The notes beneath the pieces are model-generated. The model had not been told where the DNA came from. It saw only the letters and a program-made list of their open reading frames with translations, and searched no databases. The translations under genes and the position numbers were made by a program. A stretch of 64,000 nt of DNA from CAWAXW01 sp963786155 (GTDB lineage: Bacteria > Actinomycetota > CADDZG01 > WHSQ01), in assembly GCA_963786155.1 (NCBI GenBank), contig CAWAXW010000006.1, positions 992,001 to 1,056,000 on the forward strand. The letters are read 5' to 3'. Of this stretch, positions 54,642 to 63,249 are shown in pieces (within the stretch, counting starts at the first letter, position 1; the number at the start of each line of letters is the position of its first letter).

Positions 54642-56282
54642 GTGAGATCAAGACGTTTCATAGGCGCGCTCGCGCTCGCCGGCCTTGCGCTGTCGGCATC
54701 TGGTGCAGGCGCAGCCACGGCGGCGAAGCGCTACACGGTGCCACTCGTACCCGACTATCAGACCAAAGCCCTCTTTACCGTGGGTGACAGGGTGCCGTGG
54801 CTCAACGACTCGGCCAGGCAGTACCAGATGGTCGGCATCCCGGATGGTCTCGGGGCCCACAGCAACGACGGGATACGCGACCTCGAGCGCCGGTGGGGCA
54901 GCGACTCGGCCACGCTCTTCATGAACCACGAGTTCACGTCGTCGACGATATCGGAGCCCCTCGTCGGAGGGCCGCGGTACCGCGGCTCTTTTGTGTCTCG
55001 CTGGATACTTGACGAGGACGGCGACCCGGTCGCCGGAGCGCGCGCCTACGCTTCGGTCTTCACTCGTGACTTGTTGGTAGGTCCTGCCGCCGAGGAAGGC
55101 AATGCGACGCCGCCGTTCGGCCGCCTCTGTTCCGGCACGCTGGCGGGTTCCCGTGATGGATTCGATCGCTACATCTATCTCGCGGGCGAGGAGGCCAACC
55201 AGACTTCCACGGCTTTCGCGACGCCAACCTTTGATCCCAGCAAGGGCGGATCGGCGGTTGCGTTCTTCAACGACGAGGCGCACGTCCTCCCCGACCTCGG
55301 CCACATGGCTTGGGAGAACGCGGTCGTCAAGCCCGATACGGGGAGCAAGACCGTCATCATGAACATGGAGGACGGGCCGGCAACCCCCGACAATCAGCTA
55401 TGGATGTACGTCGGAACGAAGAACCGGCGAAGCTCCTCCGCCCTCGAACGCAATGGGCTCGTGGGTGGCGACCTCTTCTTCTTCCGGTCGAACGACTCGA
55501 GCCGGAACGGTGAGGCCACGTTCAAAGAGGGCACGATCACCGGTCACTGGGTCAAGATCCAGGGCGGCGGCGACCAAAGCGAAGTGGCGTTGGAGGCACA
55601 GGCGGACGCGAACAACGCCATGACGTTCATCCGTCCGGAGGACGGGGCCTTCAACAAGACCAACTCGAACGGGTTCTTCTGGGCCACGACGGGTGGGAAC
55701 GACTCCATCAACAAGCTCGGACGTCTCTACGAGCTCGACCTTGCTTCGGGCGACCCGTCCACCGGCCCTGCCTCGCTTACCGTCGTCTACAACGCCGACC
55801 TGGTTACAGCGGCCGGACAGGACATCGCAGTGAGCCCGGACAACATCGATACCTCCGAGCAGTACCTCATGATCAACGAGGACGGCACGGCCCAGAGCCG
55901 CCAATGGATGGCATCACAGGGGCGGGACGGCAGCATCTGGCGATTCACGATCGGTGGAGGCACGCCGAGTATCGACTGGCGGTCGAAATACCGAGTTGCA
56001 GAGCTCGATCCGCCGGGTCAATACAACCCCGCCGCAGTGGGGGCCGGGATCTGGGAGACCAGCGGCATCATCGACGCGGCGAACGTCTTCGGAGACGGTG
56101 GCGACGACGACGATGATGACGACGGGGATGGACGTGACATCTGGTTGTTCGACGTTCAGGCGCACCCGCCCACAACCCCGCAGAACGCGGCCCAACAGAT
56201 CGAAGACGGCCAACTCTTGCTCCTGTGGGGACTCGAGGATGACGAGGATGACGAGGACGACGATGACGACGACGACGACTGA
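54642..56282 (+). CDS. PhoX-like (DUF839) secreted phosphatase with poly-aspartate tail
   Basis: 546 residues. GTG 54642 after GGGAGG. Signal peptide ALALAGLALSASGAGAAT. DUF839-type propeller motifs: WLNDSARQYQMVGIPDGLGA, MNHEFTSSTISEPL, VIMNMEDGP and ENGTAQ-type INEDGTAQSRQW. PhoX enzymes bind calcium and iron and hydrolyse phosphate esters. An internal GDGGDDDDDDDGDGRD and the C-terminal EDDEDDEDDDDDDDD are extreme acidic runs, not usual in the family; calcium or divalent metal binding is likely. Alkaline phosphatase activity is inferred from the family and neighbours. Confidence 0.75.
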   Translation: MRSRRFIGALALAGLALSASGAGAATAAKRYTVPLVPDYQTKALFTVGDRVPWLNDSARQYQMVGIPDGLGAHSNDGIRDLERRWGSDSATLFMNHEFTSSTISEPLVGGPRYRGSFVSRWILDEDGDPVAGARAYASVFTRDLLVGPAAEEGNATPPFGRLCSGTLAGSRDGFDRYIYLAGEEANQTSTAFATPTFDPSKGGSAVAFFNDEAHVLPDLGHMAWENAVVKPDTGSKTVIMNMEDGPATPDNQLWMYVGTKNRRSSSALERNGLVGGDLFFFRSNDSSRNGEATFKEGTITGHWVKIQGGGDQSEVALEAQADANNAMTFIRPEDGAFNKTNSNGFFWATTGGNDSINKLGRLYELDLASGDPSTGPASLTVVYNADLVTAAGQDIAVSPDNIDTSEQYLMINEDGTAQSRQWMASQGRDGSIWRFTIGGGTPSIDWRSKYRVAELDPPGQYNPAAVGAGIWETSGIIDAANVFGDGGDDDDDDDGDGRDIWLFDVQAHPPTTPQNAAQQIEDGQLLLLWGLEDDEDDEDDDDDDDD

Positions 56283-56306
56283 GGCGACGCGGCCTTAGGA
56301 CAACGG

Positions 56307-56340
56307 GAGGCGGGGCCGGAAGGCTCCGCCTCTTCTCTTA
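56307..56340 (+). terminator. Intrinsic terminator after the PhoX-like gene
   Basis: GAGGCGGGGCC-GGAA-GGCTCCGCCTC (11 pairs, one G-T) followed by TTCTCTTA. It also lies beside the convergent mutT1 stop and could work in both directions. Confidence 0.75.
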
Positions 56341-57330
56341 CGACTGGTTGGTGGGGGCGGCCGGGGTGGCCGTCAGAGGGGGAGGGAAGTACTCCGCGCT
56401 CAGCAGGCGGTCGCCGTCGAAGCTCAGTGCCCAGACGCTGCCCTTCTTGTATTGGAAGTCTTTCGGCAGGTCTATGTGATCCTCCTCGGCCAAGCGTCGC
56501 AGGAGCTCGGGGATGACATCACCCTGGCTGCAGACGACCGTCGCGTCGCCGGTCTCACCGTACGTCCTCATCAGCTTGACGGCCTCGTCCTCGCGGCCGG
56601 GGAAGTCGAGCTCGGAGAAGACCTGCTCGAAGTGGATCGGTATCCCAACGGCTTCTGCGAAGGGCTCGACCGATTGCTGGCACCGCAGGAAATCGGCCGA
56701 CACGATCTCCTCCACGGGAAACCGCGACAGCAGGCGCACCAAGCTCTCCGATTGTTGCCAGCCGATCTCGTCGAGGGGGCGCTGGCGGTCGTCGCCCTGC
56801 CACTTCTCGGCTTCCCCCGCCCTCGAGTGCCGCACCAATAGCACGCAACCACCCGCGACCGGCCCCCGGGCGAAACGTTCGAGGAGTTCCCGGTCGTGAT
56901 CGTGGGTGAGTAGCTCTTGGGCCTCGGCCAGAGAGAGCCACTTCAGCTCGTCGACCTCGCGGTTGGGGGTGAAAGCCCCGCCATCAGCTTCCATGGCCCA
57001 GTAGCGGACCACCTTCGGACGGGTCGAGCCTCCCGACGTCTTCATGTATCTCACTTCTCCGAGCGGACGCCCGAGGTGCACGCGGAAGCCGGTCTCTTCG
57101 AAGACCTCACGCAGGGCACCCTCGACCTCGGACTCGCCCGGAGCGAGTTTGCCTTTCGGGATGCTCCAATCGGAATAGCGAGGACGGTGGATCACCGCGA
57201 CCTCGATCTCCGGCTCGCCGCTCTTGAGTTGACCGGCTTTCCGCCAAACGACGCCGCCCGCCGCACGGATTGTTCTGTCGCTCAAGCCTGCATCCAGCTC
57301 CGATGCTTTTTCCGGTCGAGTTTTCGCCAT
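56338..57330 (-). CDS. mutT1: MutT1-like Nudix hydrolase fused to histidine phosphatase
   Basis: 330 residues, two domains. Nudix (about 20-150) with the box GKLAPGESEVEGALREVFEE then TGF. Histidine phosphatase (about 160-310) with VLLVRHSRAGEAEKWQGDDR (catalytic RHS). In mycobacterial MutT1 the same fusion converts 8-oxo-dGTP stepwise to the monophosphate and also cleaves Ap4A-type dinucleotides. There too it lies close to ppk, as here. ATG 57330 overlaps the CYTH-CHAD gene by 49 bases. The C-terminal 20 residues are a disordered Pro/Ala tail. Confidence 0.9.
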   Translation of the reverse strand: MAKTRPEKASELDAGLSDRTIRAAGGVVWRKAGQLKSGEPEIEVAVIHRPRYSDWSIPKGKLAPGESEVEGALREVFEETGFRVHLGRPLGEVRYMKTSGGSTRPKVVRYWAMEADGGAFTPNREVDELKWLSLAEAQELLTHDHDRELLERFARGPVAGGCVLLVRHSRAGEAEKWQGDDRQRPLDEIGWQQSESLVRLLSRFPVEEIVSADFLRCQQSVEPFAEAVGIPIHFEQVFSELDFPGREDEAVKLMRTYGETGDATVVCSQGDVIPELLRRLAEEDHIDLPKDFQYKKGSVWALSFDGDRLLSAEYFPPPLTATPAAPTNQS

Positions 57331-58784
57331 ACCTCGGGGAACATAGCGCGGGCGTCCAGCGCAGCGCGTCTTTCCCGCTCGACGAGCTGGCCCGCGGCCA
57401 GGCTGAAGGCGGCGTCCTCCGATACCTCGGCGGCTATGTCCTTGATGGTCTCCCCGGCGATGATCGCGTCCTGGTGCTCGCCGAGGACGTCTTGCACACG
57501 GGTCACCAGCTTGGCGAACTTCGTTGCCTCCTCGCCCCTGGATCCCAGAGCGGGAGCCACTGCCTCGGCCGCATAGCGAGTTCGCTTCGCCCGGATCCGG
57601 ATTCCGTGCAGGTCGTCGTCTGGAGTGTCGGGACCCGCGGCACGTGCCTCGTTGGCGAGCTTCTTCCAGGTGGCGGCAACCAGAGAAGGAAGGGTTTCCT
57701 CACTCGTCGCTGCGGCAGCCGTCGTCAGAGCGGGAGTCCGTGCGGCCTCGACCAACCGATCCAGCAGCGACCGGTAACGATCGCCTCGGAGGGCCGAGAG
57801 GAGCTGCTGGCGTGCCGCATCGTGACGTGCTTCCAGGATGCGCCACAGCGGCTTGAGCTCGTCTTCGAGGTCGGAAGCGTGAACGTGGAGACGATGAAGC
57901 AGCACATCATGATCCCGCACGTCCCCGAGGACACCGCCAAGCCAGCGAAGCTCTTCGCGTAGATCCGCGGCCCACGGCGCGTCGACCAGGTGACCGTACG
58001 TTCGCAGGTCGCTTCGCAACCTGCGAGTAGCTACCCGCATCTGATGGACGCCTTCCACCTCGCCGAGCCGGGCCCGCGCGTCGTTTGTGAGCAGACGATG
58101 AACCGAGCTGGCGGTGGCTTCTTTGATCGCGACGGCAGCGGCCTCGGATGGAGCAACTTGACGGCCCGGACCTACATCGGGCGCCGACGTCGCCTGGGGA
58201 CCAAGGGCTCGCACGACTTTAGGGATCGCCTCCGCGCCCAGCGCCCCGGCCTTCCTGAGGTCCTCCGCGATCCGTTCGAGCGCTTGACGATCGGCTGCGC
58301 TCGCCTCCAGCTCGAGCTCACGGAATCGCGCCACTACCCTCCGGCTCTCGAGCACCGAGACCTCGTCGTCGTAGAGAACTGCCAGCTCTCGGTCGCCGGC
58401 GTCGATTAGCGACCATCGATTCCGGCGCGTCCTCAGAGTTGCGACCGGGCCCATCGGTGCGGAGCGGACGTATGCGGTGACTAGCTCACGCACGGCGTCC
58501 GGGACCTTCCCCGGCGGTCCCTCGAAATGCAGCTCGTCGCGCAGGGTGGCGTCGTGATCTCCGACCGGCAGCTTGAGGTGCCAACCATCGCCTTCTTCGT
58601 CCCCCCGCCTGTACCTGAGTGTCACCCCGTTGCGGGCCAACCTCAGATCGGGGGAGTCGTAATAGGTCGCGCGAAGATCGAGCAGCGAAAGCTGTTCTCC
58701 TCGAGCAACCCCGGCCCCCTCGAGAGTCGAGGAATCCACGAAGAATGACGCGTGGACGGCGAACTTGAGCTCCAACTCACGCAT
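57282..58784 (-). CDS. CYTH and CHAD domain protein
   Basis: 500 residues. N-terminal CYTH domain (about 1-200): ELELKF at residues 3-8, LDLRATYYDSPDLRLARNGV, TLRYRRG, which binds triphosphate-like chains and metal. C-terminal CHAD domain (about 215-495): VHQMRVATRRLRSDLRTYGH, LGDVRDHDVLLHRL, HGIRIRAKRTRYAAEAVAP; CHAD domains bind polyphosphate. Neighbouring PPK1 makes polyphosphate, so this protein probably binds or trims it. Overlaps ppk by 8 bases. Confidence 0.92.
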   Translation of the reverse strand: MRELELKFAVHASFFVDSSTLEGAGVARGEQLSLLDLRATYYDSPDLRLARNGVTLRYRRGDEEGDGWHLKLPVGDHDATLRDELHFEGPPGKVPDAVRELVTAYVRSAPMGPVATLRTRRNRWSLIDAGDRELAVLYDDEVSVLESRRVVARFRELELEASAADRQALERIAEDLRKAGALGAEAIPKVVRALGPQATSAPDVGPGRQVAPSEAAAVAIKEATASSVHRLLTNDARARLGEVEGVHQMRVATRRLRSDLRTYGHLVDAPWAADLREELRWLGGVLGDVRDHDVLLHRLHVHASDLEDELKPLWRILEARHDAARQQLLSALRGDRYRSLLDRLVEAARTPALTTAAAATSEETLPSLVAATWKKLANEARAAGPDTPDDDLHGIRIRAKRTRYAAEAVAPALGSRGEEATKFAKLVTRVQDVLGEHQDAIIAGETIKDIAAEVSEDAAFSLAAGQLVERERRAALDARAMFPEVWRKLDRKKHRSWMQA

Positions 58785-60846
58785 TAGTGCGAGCCCGCTT
58801 CATCAACTCCTGTTGAAGGTCGATCACGGGACCTTCCTCGGGAGGCGTTTCGCGGAGCCAGCTCCCATCCTGCTGGAGATTCCAGGCGGAATAGTTATCG
58901 GATAGAGCCAGCTCCAAGAACGCTCGCAGCTCGGCCTTTATCTGTTCGGATCCGACCCCCGCCAAGACCTCGACTCGGCGATCCAGATTGCGATGCATCA
59001 TGTCCGCGCTGCCGATGTAGATCTGCGGGCTGGCCCCGTTGCGGAAATAGAAAACGCGCGAGTGCTCCAGGAAACGGCCGAGGATGCTTCGAACTCTGAT
59101 CGTCGGGCTCAAACCCGGAACCCCCGGGCGAAGAGCACAGATCCCACGGACGATGAGGTCGATCTTCACCCCTTGCATCGACGCGTCGTAGAGGGCATCG
59201 ATGACCTTTTCGTCCACGAGCGCGTTCAGCTTCATGATTATGTGACCGGGTGTTTCCGGAGTGCTTGTCTCGGCTTCGCGGGCGATCAGCTCCAGGATCT
59301 GACGTCGCACATGGAGCGGCGCGACCATGAGGCGACGGTATTTCGGGCCGCGCGAATAGCCGGTAAGCAGGTTGAAGACCTCGCTGACGTCCGCCCCGAT
59401 GTCTGGATCCGCCGTGAGCATCCCCATGTCCTCATAGAGGCGAGCGGTCTTTGGGTTGTAATTGCCGGTTCCCACATGTACGTAGCGCTGAAGGCGATCG
59501 CCTTCCTGGCGCACGACCAGCGCGAGTTTGCAGTGGGTCTTAAGGCCGACCATCCCGTACATGACGTGGCAGCCCGCGCGCTCGAGCGTCCTGGCCCAGT
59601 TGATGTTGGCACGTTCGTCGAACCGAGCCTTGATCTCGATGATCACCACGACCTGTTTGCCGGACTCCGCCGCGTCGATCAACGCGTCGACTATCGGGCT
59701 CTCGCCGGAGGTTCGATAGAGCGTCTGTTTGATGGCGAGCACGTTCGGATCGTCGGCAGCCTCCTCGATGAAACGCTGAACGCTCGCCCGGAAGGATTCG
59801 TAGGGATGATGGACGAGCACGTCCTGTTCCTTGAGGATCGAGAAGATGTCCCTCGGGGTCGATTCCTCGGGAGTGTGGAATGCGGGATGGGTCGCGGGGT
59901 GGAAGGGTTCGTCCTTCAGATCTGGACGATCGATCGAGTGCAGTCCCCAGAGACCCGTTAGATCGAGAGGCCCTTCGACCGAATGGACGTCGGGATCGCC
60001 GACTTGAAGCTCTCGCATCAGCCGCTCGAGCAAGTCGGGAGGCATCGACGACTCGATCTCGAGTCGCACGGCGGGGCTGAACCGGCGTTTGGCTAGTTCG
60101 GCCTCCAGCGCCTCGAGCAGATCCTCGGCGCCGTCATCGTCGATGTCGAGATCCGCGTTGCGGGTCACCCGGAAAGCGTGATGCTCCACGATCTCCATGC
60201 CGCGGAAAAGCTTCCCGAGGTTGGCCGCGATCACGTCCTCCAAGGGAACGAACACGCCTTCCGCTCTGGCGGAAGCAACGAACCGACTGAGGAGGGCGGG
60301 CACCTTCACCCTGGCGAAGTGGGTGCGGCCATCGCCGCGGTCCTTGACCAGAACCGCAAGGTTCAGCGAGAGGTTGGAGATGTACGGGAAGGGGTGGGCG
60401 GGGTCCACGGCCAAAGGAGTGAGCACGGGGAAGATCCGCTGGCGGAACAGCTCGTCGAACTCGTCACGTAACGACTCATCGAGCTCCCGGTAGCGCAGGA
60501 TCTCGACCTCTTCCTTGGCCAGGGCGGGCATGATGTCGTCCGCGAACAGCTGGGCATGCCGGCGGACGAGTGGCTCCACCTTCGCCGCGATCGCGGCGAG
60601 CTGCTCGGCGGGGGTCATGCCATCCGAAGACCGGGAGGAGAGGCCCGCTGCCTGCTGTTGCTTCAGACCCGCGACCCTGACCATGTAGAACTCGTCGAGG
60701 TTGCCGGCGAAGATGGCCAAGAACTTGGCGCGTTCCAGCAATGGGGCGGCGGGGTCCTCAGCCAGGCTTAGGACGCGCTGGTTGAAATCGACCCACGACA
60801 GCTCCCGGTTCAGTAGGCGGTCGCGCACGTCATGATCGATCTGCAT
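58777..60846 (-). CDS. ppk: Polyphosphate kinase 1
   Basis: Makes polyphosphate from ATP, reversibly. 689 residues, normal for PPK1. N-terminal LLNRELSWVDFNQRVLSLAE; ATP site region IFAGNLDEFYMVRVAGLKQQ; autophosphorylated His438 in MVGLKTHCKLAL; second catalytic His595 in FLEHSRVFYFRNGASP; YVHVGTGNYNPKTARLYED. ATG 60846 has no Shine-Dalgarno; TTAACT ends six bases upstream, so a leaderless start is likely. First of three overlapping genes (ppk, CYTH-CHAD, mutT1). Confidence 0.95.
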   Translation of the reverse strand: MQIDHDVRDRLLNRELSWVDFNQRVLSLAEDPAAPLLERAKFLAIFAGNLDEFYMVRVAGLKQQQAAGLSSRSSDGMTPAEQLAAIAAKVEPLVRRHAQLFADDIMPALAKEEVEILRYRELDESLRDEFDELFRQRIFPVLTPLAVDPAHPFPYISNLSLNLAVLVKDRGDGRTHFARVKVPALLSRFVASARAEGVFVPLEDVIAANLGKLFRGMEIVEHHAFRVTRNADLDIDDDGAEDLLEALEAELAKRRFSPAVRLEIESSMPPDLLERLMRELQVGDPDVHSVEGPLDLTGLWGLHSIDRPDLKDEPFHPATHPAFHTPEESTPRDIFSILKEQDVLVHHPYESFRASVQRFIEEAADDPNVLAIKQTLYRTSGESPIVDALIDAAESGKQVVVIIEIKARFDERANINWARTLERAGCHVMYGMVGLKTHCKLALVVRQEGDRLQRYVHVGTGNYNPKTARLYEDMGMLTADPDIGADVSEVFNLLTGYSRGPKYRRLMVAPLHVRRQILELIAREAETSTPETPGHIIMKLNALVDEKVIDALYDASMQGVKIDLIVRGICALRPGVPGLSPTIRVRSILGRFLEHSRVFYFRNGASPQIYIGSADMMHRNLDRRVEVLAGVGSEQIKAELRAFLELALSDNYSAWNLQQDGSWLRETPPEEGPVIDLQQELMKRARTNA

Positions 60847-60906
60847 CGTGAGAGTTAACCGTAGCCCCTCTGCGCTGGGAAGGCACCCGCGTCACAAATA
60901 AAGAGT

Positions 60907-60998
60907 GAGAGGGGGCCGGGGGAGGGCCCCCTCTCGGAGATTGCAGGGACCTTGCGGTCCCACCGGCGAAAGCGGAACCCGGGGGAGATCGCTTCGCC
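60907..60998 (-). ncRNA. Candidate structured small RNA or ppk leader in the ppk-pstS gap
   Basis: The 360-base gap between ppk and pstS is the only one above 300 bases. On the minus strand three hairpins follow in order: GGCGAAGCG/CGCTTTCGCC (60998-60965, nine pairs with one bulge), GGGACC-GCAA-GGTCCC (60961-60946, GNRA loop) and GAGAGGGGGCC/GGCCCCCTCTC (60935-60907, eleven pairs) followed by the T-rich ACTCTTTATTTG. The last is a good terminator, so an independent RNA or an attenuator in front of ppk is possible. I recognise no known RNA family. Confidence 0.4.
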
Positions 60999-61099
60999 AG
61001 CCCTGACCGTGGACCAACATAGCGAGGCCGTGTTGCGGGCAGATGAACCACCCGCGGCCGACCCGCGAACTATGTAGGGAGCGGGGCCAGAGGGTCGTT

Positions 61100-61121
61100 G
61101 TTCACATTCTGTTCATTAAGT
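61100..61121 (+). promoter_or_regulatory. PHO box before pstS
   Basis: Two adjacent 11-base repeats, GTTCACATTCT and GTTCATTAAGT, match the PhoP direct-repeat unit (GTTCACC-like) of actinobacteria. TAGCGT at 61149-61154 is a possible -10. Activation of the pst operon under phosphate limitation is expected. Confidence 0.7.
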
Positions 61122-61206
61122 GGACGGCTGCCCGCCACACACCATTGCTAGCGTCCGCGCGGCTCGAGCAGGTGGCCCCTGAGGCCGTCTACGACTAGGA
61201 GGAACC

Positions 61207-62268
61207 GTGTTGACTGGACTTCTGGATCGCAAGGTGCTGCGGCTGCTTCTCGTGGCACTCGTGTTCGCTCTGTTTGCAGGGGCCTGTGGCGGGGGTGATG
61301 ACGAAGAGGACGCCGAGGCCGGCAGTGAGACCTCGGAGGACCTCTCCGGCGAGATCGCCGTCTCGGGCTCATCGACGGTCGAGCCCATCAGCGCGCGCGT
61401 CGCGGAGAAGTTCAGGTCGGCCAACCCCAACGTCGGCGTCTCGGTCGACGGACCCGGCACCGGTGACGGGTTCGCTCTCTTCTGCGAAGGCGACACCGAC
61501 ATCTCAGACGCCTCGAGGCCGATCGATGCCGAGGAAGAGATCCCCCTGTGCGAGAAGAACGGGATCGAGTTCATCGAGATCAAGGTGGGCATCGACGGCA
61601 TCGCCGTGCTGACCTCGCCTGAGAACGATGCGGTCACGTGCCTGTCCTATCCGGACCTCTACGCCCTGCTGGGCCCCGAGTCCGAGGGCTTCGAGAACTG
61701 GTCCGACGCCAATGCGCTGGGCAAGGAGGTGGGCGGCTCGGGCGACTATCCCGATGCGCCTCTCACCGTCACCGCGCCGGGCGAGGAGTCGGGGACCTAC
61801 GACTCGTTCGCCGAGCTGGTGCTCGAGGACATCGCTGTGGAAGAGCGCAAGCAGTCAGAGGACGGCCCCTTCGTCCGGCCCGACTACCAGGCTTCGCCGA
61901 ACGACAACGTGATCATCGAAGGCGTCTCCTCGAGCGCAACGTCCTTGGGGTGGGTGGGTTATGCCTTCTACGTTCAGAACGAGGGGACGGTGAAGGCGCT
62001 CGAAGTCGACGGCGGGGATGGATGCGTCGCTCCAACCGAAGAGACGATCAAGAGCGCCGAATACCCCATCTCACGCTTCCTCTACATCTACGTGAATGCC
62101 GCGAATGCCGAGGAGAAGCCTGAATTGGCTGCCTTCGTCGACTACTACCTGTCCTCGGAGGGGCTGGCTTCGGTGTCCGAGGTCGGCTACGTCGACCTCG
62201 ACGAGGCGGACATCCAGACGAGCACGGAAGCATGGGAGGCGAGGGAAACGGGCACTCGCGAGGGGTGA
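61207..62268 (+). CDS. pstS: Phosphate-binding lipoprotein
   Basis: 353 residues. GTG 61207 after AGGAGGA. Lipobox FAGAC; acidic linker; IAVSGSSTVEPISARVAEKF with the phosphate-binding SSTV loop; DISDASRPIDAEE and APGEESGTYDSFAELVLE supply further anion contacts. High-affinity phosphate capture for PstC/PstA. A short hairpin AGGGG/CCCCT follows the stop before pstC. Confidence 0.94.
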   Translation: MLTGLLDRKVLRLLLVALVFALFAGACGGGDDEEDAEAGSETSEDLSGEIAVSGSSTVEPISARVAEKFRSANPNVGVSVDGPGTGDGFALFCEGDTDISDASRPIDAEEEIPLCEKNGIEFIEIKVGIDGIAVLTSPENDAVTCLSYPDLYALLGPESEGFENWSDANALGKEVGGSGDYPDAPLTVTAPGEESGTYDSFAELVLEDIAVEERKQSEDGPFVRPDYQASPNDNVIIEGVSSSATSLGWVGYAFYVQNEGTVKALEVDGGDGCVAPTEETIKSAEYPISRFLYIYVNAANAEEKPELAAFVDYYLSSEGLASVSEVGYVDLDEADIQTSTEAWEARETGTREG

Positions 62269-62322
62269 TAACCCCCTGTTCCCGACCTCTCGGCATGGCT
62301 AGGATGCGCAAGTGATCTGCCC

Positions 62323-63249
62323 GTGAGCAGCACCAGCCTTCAGCTTGCCGATCTTGGCGGGAATCGAGCTCGACACCGCAAAGAGAAGATCATCCGCAGC
62401 TTCTTCTTCAGCGCGGCCGCTCTCTCGATCGTCATCAGCGTCACGATCGTCGTTGTGCTGCTCTCCGAAGCGTGGACGTTCCTCTCTTCGGTCGAGCTCA
62501 GCGCGTTGTGGGAGAGCGGGTGGTTCCCGCGCCAAGGGAAGTTCGATGTGCGCACGATCGTCGTCGGAAGCTTGATCGTCACGTTTATCGGGATGATCGT
62601 CGCTGCCCCACTGGGATTGGGTGCCGCGATGTACCTCTCGGAGTATGCCAAGCCCCGCACACGCCGGATCCTCAAGCCGATCGTCGAGATCCTCGCCGGG
62701 ATCCCGAGCGTCGTATTGGGGTTCTTCGCCTTAACGTGGATAAGCCCGGAGATCGTCCAGAGCTTGTTCGACGGAGCCACGGGGTTCAACCTGATGGCAG
62801 CCGGCATCGGCGTCGGCATCCTGGTCACGCCGTTGGTCGCGTCGGTTGCCGAAGATTCATTGCGCGCGGTGCCGATGTCGCTGCGTGAGGCGTCCGCCGG
62901 TCTCGGGGCTCGCAAGCGAACAACGTCTCTGCGCGTGGTTTTCCCCGCCGCGATCTCGGGGATCATGGCGGCCCTCATCCTGGGGGTCTCCCGTGCGATC
63001 GGCGAGACGATGGTTGTTGCCATCGCAGGAGGCGGCACGGGCGGGTCTGCCTTCAGCCTCGACCCGACGCAACCGGGTCAGACGATGACGGCGGCTATGA
63101 CGGCTCTTGCAACGGGTAGCGATCAGGTCAAGGGGACCGACGGGACGTTCCAAAGCCTCTTCTTCGTAGGCTTGCTGCTCTTCCTGTTCACCCTGCTCCT
63201 CAACCTCCTCAGCGAACGAGTCGTTCGCAAAGTGAGACAGAAGTACTGA
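62323..63249 (+). CDS. pstC: Phosphate ABC transporter permease PstC
   Basis: 308 residues, six helices. GTG 62323. VVGSLIVTFIGMIVAAPLGL, MYLSEYAKPRTRRILKPIVE, AGIPSVVLGFFAL and the EAA-type loop SLREASAGLGARKRTTSLRV. Channel for phosphate with PstA. The TGA overlaps the pstA ATG by one base (TGATG). Confidence 0.94.
   Translation: MSSTSLQLADLGGNRARHRKEKIIRSFFFSAAALSIVISVTIVVVLLSEAWTFLSSVELSALWESGWFPRQGKFDVRTIVVGSLIVTFIGMIVAAPLGLGAAMYLSEYAKPRTRRILKPIVEILAGIPSVVLGFFALTWISPEIVQSLFDGATGFNLMAAGIGVGILVTPLVASVAEDSLRAVPMSLREASAGLGARKRTTSLRVVFPAAISGIMAALILGVSRAIGETMVVAIAGGGTGGSAFSLDPTQPGQTMTAAMTALATGSDQVKGTDGTFQSLFFVGLLLFLFTLLLNLLSERVVRKVRQKY

Noticed and set aside
60940..61000. Glycine-type or cyclic-di-AMP riboswitch before ppk or pstS
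   Set aside because: Fragments such as ACCGGCGAAAGCGG look riboswitch-like, but the conserved cores of these classes are absent.
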